NCBI GenBank assembly: GCA_050012295.1
Contig: JBEKHL010000059.1
Coordinates: 1 to 9,689 of the forward strand
DNA length: 9,689 nucleotides
Source: UBA6186 sp050012295
Lineage (GTDB): Bacteria; Pseudomonadota; Gammaproteobacteria; UBA6186; Azoamicaceae
Direction: 5' to 3'
The position numbers and the translations under genes are program-made. Positions 6,924-9,689 of the stretch are shown here, piece after piece. The first letter of the stretch is position 1. Every line of letters starts with the position of its first letter. Under the pieces are notes generated by a model. The model was not told where the DNA came from. It saw nothing but the letters and a program-made list of their open reading frames with translations, and searched no databases.

Positions 6924-8158
6924 TAACGATCTACCTCACCAAATACTATATCTTGTGTACCTATTATCGTAACAACATCCGATAATAAGTGTCCTCTAAC
7001 CATAGAATCAAGCGCTGCTAAGTGTGGAAATCCCGCTGCTCTAATCTTTAAACGATATGGTTTATTCGCTCCATCTGAGATCAAATATATGCCAAATTCT
7101 CCTTTAGGGTGCTCGATTGCAGCATAAGCTTCTCCTACTGGTAAAGAATATCCTTCACTAAATAATTTAAAATGATGAATTAAAGATTCCATATCAGATT
7201 TTAATGCTTCTCTTTTAGGGGGGGAAACTTTATGATTATCTAACATTATTGGTCCCAAATGATTTTTTAACCAAGTTACTGTCTGGCGAATAATATTATT
7301 CGCTTCACGCATTTCTTTAATTCGTACTAGATAACGATCGTAACTATCACCATTTTTACCAACAGCAACTTTAAAATTTAATTGTTCGTATACTTCATAG
7401 GGTTGGTTTTTACGTAAATCCCATTCCACTCCAGAACCACGTAACATTGGACCAGTAAATCCCAAAGCAATTGCCCGTTCTCGACTTACTACTCCAATAC
7501 CTATAGTACGTTGTTTCCAAATACGATTATCTGTTAATAATGTTTCGTATTCATCTATTTTTTTAGGAAATCTTTCCGTAAAATCCCAAATAAAGTCTAA
7601 TAGGCTTCCTTCTCTATTACTATTTAGTTTAGATGACTTATATTTTGGCATACTATTAGGTAACTCCCGATTCACCCCGCCAGGACGATAATAATTAGCA
7701 TGCATTCTAGAACCTGAAACTGCTTCGTAACAATCTAAAATATCTTCTCGTTCTCTAAAACAATATAAAAACATACTCATTGCACCTAAATCCAATGAAT
7801 GTGCCCCCAACCATAATAAATGATTTAAAATTCTAGTTAATTCATCAAACATTACCCTAATATATTGAGCACGAATTGGTGGAGTGATCCCTAATAATTT
7901 TTCTATTGCTAATACATAGGCATGTTCATTACACATCATGGAGGTATAGTCTAATCGATCCATATAACCAATATTTTGATTATACGGTTTGGTTTCTGCT
8001 AATTTTTCAGTAGCTCGATGCAAAAATCCTATGTGAGGATCAGCTTTTCTTACTATTTCCCCATCTAATTCTAATATTAAACGTAATACTCCGTGAGCCG
8101 CAGGATGTTGAGGCCCAAAATTTATAATACTGGTTTTGGTATTGTTGGTTTTACTCAT
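6923..8158 (-). CDS. nuoD: NADH-quinone oxidoreductase subunit D (NuoD)
   Basis: This is the 49-kDa-type subunit, related to the hydrogenase large subunit. With NuoB it forms the quinone-reducing site near cluster N2. It has 411 residues. FGPQHPAAHGVLR (14-26) includes His22, and MDRLDYTSMM (66-75) includes Tyr71; these are the His and Tyr expected to ligate the quinone head. Asp123 in SLDLGA is also kept, as are GSRMHANYYRPGG and the exact C-terminal ending SDVVTIIGTQDIVFGEVDR. It is a free-standing gene, not fused to nuoC as in enterics. ATG 8158 overlaps the nuoC stop by 8 bases. A run of seven C on the coding strand (7218-7224) encodes part of KVSPPKR and stays in frame. The protein looks fully functional. 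Confidence 0.98.
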   Translation of the reverse strand: MSKTNNTKTSIINFGPQHPAAHGVLRLILELDGEIVRKADPHIGFLHRATEKLAETKPYNQNIGYMDRLDYTSMMCNEHAYVLAIEKLLGITPPIRAQYIRVMFDELTRILNHLLWLGAHSLDLGAMSMFLYCFREREDILDCYEAVSGSRMHANYYRPGGVNRELPNSMPKYKSSKLNSNREGSLLDFIWDFTERFPKKIDEYETLLTDNRIWKQRTIGIGVVSRERAIALGFTGPMLRGSGVEWDLRKNQPYEVYEQLNFKVAVGKNGDSYDRYLVRIKEMREANNIIRQTVTWLKNHLGPIMLDNHKVSPPKREALKSDMESLIHHFKLFSEGYSLPVGEAYAAIEHPKGEFGIYLISDGANKPYRLKIRAAGFPHLAALDSMVRGHLLSDVVTIIGTQDIVFGEVDR

Positions 8159-8834
8159 TTACAGTCTCTGGTTTTTTTACTGTTTCCGAACGTATTACTT
8201 TTGGTACCGAAACTCGTGTTTCGGTATTAACTGGTTCGTAAATCACTTTTTGCAATTTACTGTCAAATCGTACTTCTAAATCACCACCCACTGGAAAATC
8301 CTTTCTAAATGAATGACCTTGAAAACCATAATCAGTTAACAATCGACGTAAATCCGGATGATCAGAAAAATAAATACCAAATAAATCAAAAACTTCTCGT
8401 TCATACCAATTAGCAGCAGGCCAAATAGCAATTACCGATGGTATGGTTAAATTTGATTCTGGCAAAAAACACTTAACTCTAATTCGTTGATTGGTAGATA
8501 ATGATAATAAATTATAAACTACCGCAAATCTATAATCATTCACTTTTTGCTGATTTAAACTATTTTTTTGTGTTGCGCGACTAAACCCATGGCTAGTTGC
8601 AGATTCTGTTTCCCATTCTGCTATACCGTAGTGCAAATAATCTACTCCACATAAGTCGATTAATTGCTCGCAACTAATTCCTGGTTCTGTTTTTAAATAT
8701 TGTAATATTTTTAATAAATGCTGAACTTCAAAAGTTTCTATAATAAATTCTTGATTTAATTTATTATTAAACTTGCAATTGATATTAATACCAACATTAG
8801 CAAAATCTCGAGCTATTTTTTCAGCAATTATCAT
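8151..8834 (-). CDS. nuoC: NADH-quinone oxidoreductase subunit C (NuoC)
   Basis: This is the 30-kDa-type peripheral-arm subunit, which braces NuoD, NuoB and NuoI and binds no cofactor itself. It has 227 residues. The family signature is YEREVFDLFGIYFSDHPDLR (144-163), followed by RLLTDYGF and GHSFRKDFPVGG (173-184). LIDLCGVDYLHYGIAEW (58-74) is the N-terminal core. The stretch ESATSHGFSRATQKNSLNQQ (77-96) is an insertion of the beta/gamma-proteobacterial kind, and its length varies in the family. The tail after about 203 is rich in Val, Lys and Glu and low in conservation. ATG 8834 lies two bases after the nuoB stop, with no strong Shine-Dalgarno. No key residue appears to be missing. Confidence 0.97.
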   Translation of the reverse strand: MIIAEKIARDFANVGININCKFNNKLNQEFIIETFEVQHLLKILQYLKTEPGISCEQLIDLCGVDYLHYGIAEWETESATSHGFSRATQKNSLNQQKVNDYRFAVVYNLLSLSTNQRIRVKCFLPESNLTIPSVIAIWPAANWYEREVFDLFGIYFSDHPDLRRLLTDYGFQGHSFRKDFPVGGDLEVRFDSKLQKVIYEPVNTETRVSVPKVIRSETVKKPETVNE

Positions 8835-8836
8835 AT

Positions 8837-9343
8837 CTACAAATTACTAGTACGTTTAATTTTATTTTGTAATTGAATAATTCCATAAATTAAAGCTTCC
8901 GGAGTTGGTGGACAACCAGGAATATAAATATCTACAGGAACAATTCGATCACAACCTTTTACTACGGAGTAAGCATCATGATAATAACCACCACCATTAG
9001 CACAAGATCCCATAGAAATTACCCATTTTGGGAAAGCCATTTGATCATACACTTGCCTTAATGCCGGCGCCATCTTATTAGTTAAGGTACCAGCTACGAT
9101 CATAACATCTGCCTGCCTGGGGCTTGGACGAAACATGACTCCAAACCGATCTAAATCGTAACGTGATGCACCAGCATGCATCATTTCAATTGCACAACAG
9201 GCTAAGCCAAAAGTCATTGGCCATAATGAACCACTTCTTGCCCAATTAATTAATTGATCTACATTAGTAACAATAAAGCCTTTTGACTTAGTTGTAGCAT
9301 CAATAGCCGCGTCTGGATCTTCTACTTCTATAGTTATTCCCAT
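8837..9343 (-). CDS. nuoB: NADH-quinone oxidoreductase subunit B (NuoB), cluster N2 subunit
   Basis: This subunit holds the terminal [4Fe-4S] cluster N2, which reduces quinone at the NuoB-NuoD interface. The start is set at ATG 9343 (168 residues). AAAAAAGGTG ends seven bases upstream, and relatives begin MGI, as here. The in-frame ATG at 9364 would add seven residues encoded inside nuoA. Ligands are the tandem Cys49-Cys50 (GLACCAIEMM), Cys114 (MGSCANGGGYYH) and Cys144 (IPGCPPTPEAL). RPSPRQADVMIVAGTLTNKM (72-91) is intact. In VYDQMAFPKW, Phe104 stands where relatives have Glu (MPEP or MAEP); this conserved acid sits near N2 and the quinone pocket. The remaining sequence is typical of beta/gamma-proteobacteria. 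The gene overlaps nuoA by 10 bases. Confidence 0.97.
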   Translation of the reverse strand: MGITIEVEDPDAAIDATTKSKGFIVTNVDQLINWARSGSLWPMTFGLACCAIEMMHAGASRYDLDRFGVMFRPSPRQADVMIVAGTLTNKMAPALRQVYDQMAFPKWVISMGSCANGGGYYHDAYSVVKGCDRIVPVDIYIPGCPPTPEALIYGIIQLQNKIKRTSNL

Positions 9344-9689
9344 TCTAACGCACCTTTTTTCCATTCATAAATAAAGCCTACCGTTAAAACCAACACAAAA
9401 AATCCCATGGCTAATTTAGCAGAAGTTGTTAATTTAGAAAAAATTACCGCCCAAGGAAATAAAAATACTATCTCTAAATCAAAAATAATAAATAAAATTG
9501 CAATTAAAGCAAATTTTATTGGAAATTTAAATCTAGCATCAGAAAAGGTTTTAAAGCCACATTCATAAGCTGACAATTGAGCATTTTGACTTAAATCAGC
9601 AATTTTTTTATTAGGGTTATTTTTATTTACCAGAAAACTTATTATAAAATTGCTACATAATGGTAAACTGGCAAATAAAATACTTATTA
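9334..9689 (-). CDS. nuoA: NADH-quinone oxidoreductase subunit A (NuoA), 5' end cut by window edge
   Basis: This is a small membrane subunit (ND3 equivalent) at the junction of the peripheral and membrane arms. My reading of the frame runs open to the right edge, giving 117 visible residues. No in-frame ATG appears in the upstream part, so the true start is just outside. A TTG at 9576 is in frame but would drop the first helix and is not a credible start. Visible parts are most of helix 1 (about the first 25 residues), the interhelical loop, AYECGFKTFSDARFKF, then helix 2 with AILFIIFDLEIVFLFPWAV containing the conserved Asp and Glu. Helix 3 (FFVLVLTVGFIYEW) ends in KKGALEWE. The family is usually about 118-145 residues, so little is missing. 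Confidence 0.95.
   Translation of the reverse strand, partial: ISILFASLPLCSNFIISFLVNKNNPNKKIADLSQNAQLSAYECGFKTFSDARFKFPIKFALIAILFIIFDLEIVFLFPWAVIFSKLTTSAKLAMGFFVLVLTVGFIYEWKKGALEWE
9351..9360 (-). promoter_or_regulatory. Shine-Dalgarno deciding the nuoB start
   Basis: AAAAAAGGTG on the minus strand ends seven bases before ATG 9343 and lies downstream of the first base of the alternative ATG at 9364. It therefore favours 9343 as the nuoB start. It sits inside the last nuoA codons. Confidence 0.7.

Noticed and set aside
9334..9576. NuoA as an 80-residue protein starting at the TTG at 9576
   Set aside because: The frame continues upstream to the window edge and encodes the expected loop and first helix, so this TTG is internal and the gene is cut by the window edge.

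Overview
The window is the interior of a complex I (proton-pumping NADH:quinone oxidoreductase) operon, nuoA to nuoL. Every gene lies on the minus strand, so transcription runs from high to low coordinates. The order is nuoA (5' end outside the window), nuoB, nuoC, nuoD, nuoE, nuoF, nuoG, nuoH, nuoI, nuoJ, nuoK, then the first 203 codons of nuoL (rest outside). Genes abut or overlap by 1 to 17 bases, and the largest gap is 11 bases. No gene-free stretch, RNA gene, mobile element, promoter or terminator can be supported. The operon promoter must lie beyond the right edge, and nuoM/nuoN are expected beyond the left edge.

The DNA is strongly AT-rich (roughly one third G+C by eye), uses the standard code (TGG for Trp; TAA, TAG and TGA stops) and is packed with little spacing. 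Separate nuoC and nuoD, the wording of the NuoC, NuoD and NuoG signatures, and a NuoG lacking the complete N7 cysteine set fit a beta/gamma-proteobacterial complex I. An AT-rich, host-associated gammaproteobacterium (Legionellales- or Francisella-like) is the most likely source; that placement is an inference from motifs, not a tree.

The subunits form the expected machine. NuoE, NuoF and NuoG form the NADH-oxidising arm. NuoB, NuoC, NuoD and NuoI form the connecting arm that carries electrons to quinone. NuoA, NuoH, NuoJ, NuoK and NuoL form the membrane arm that pumps protons. All frames are open, and the iron-sulfur ligands of NuoB, E, F, G and I are present.

What is unusual is a set of departures at otherwise near-invariant places. 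NuoF has lost most of its glycine-rich FMN/NADH loop (GRGGAGFPTGLKW in relatives) and is shortened at the N-terminus. NuoF also changes other residues of the nucleotide pocket. NuoJ lacks its first transmembrane helix. NuoH has Ser at two positions that are normally Glu, one in the SYE motif and one in the KE motif. NuoB has Phe where the family has Glu beside cluster N2. The proton-path acids of NuoK and the visible part of NuoL are intact. The window may therefore encode a complex I that is decaying, or that has been rebuilt at the NADH entry and quinone ends. This is the main candidate for something undescribed here.
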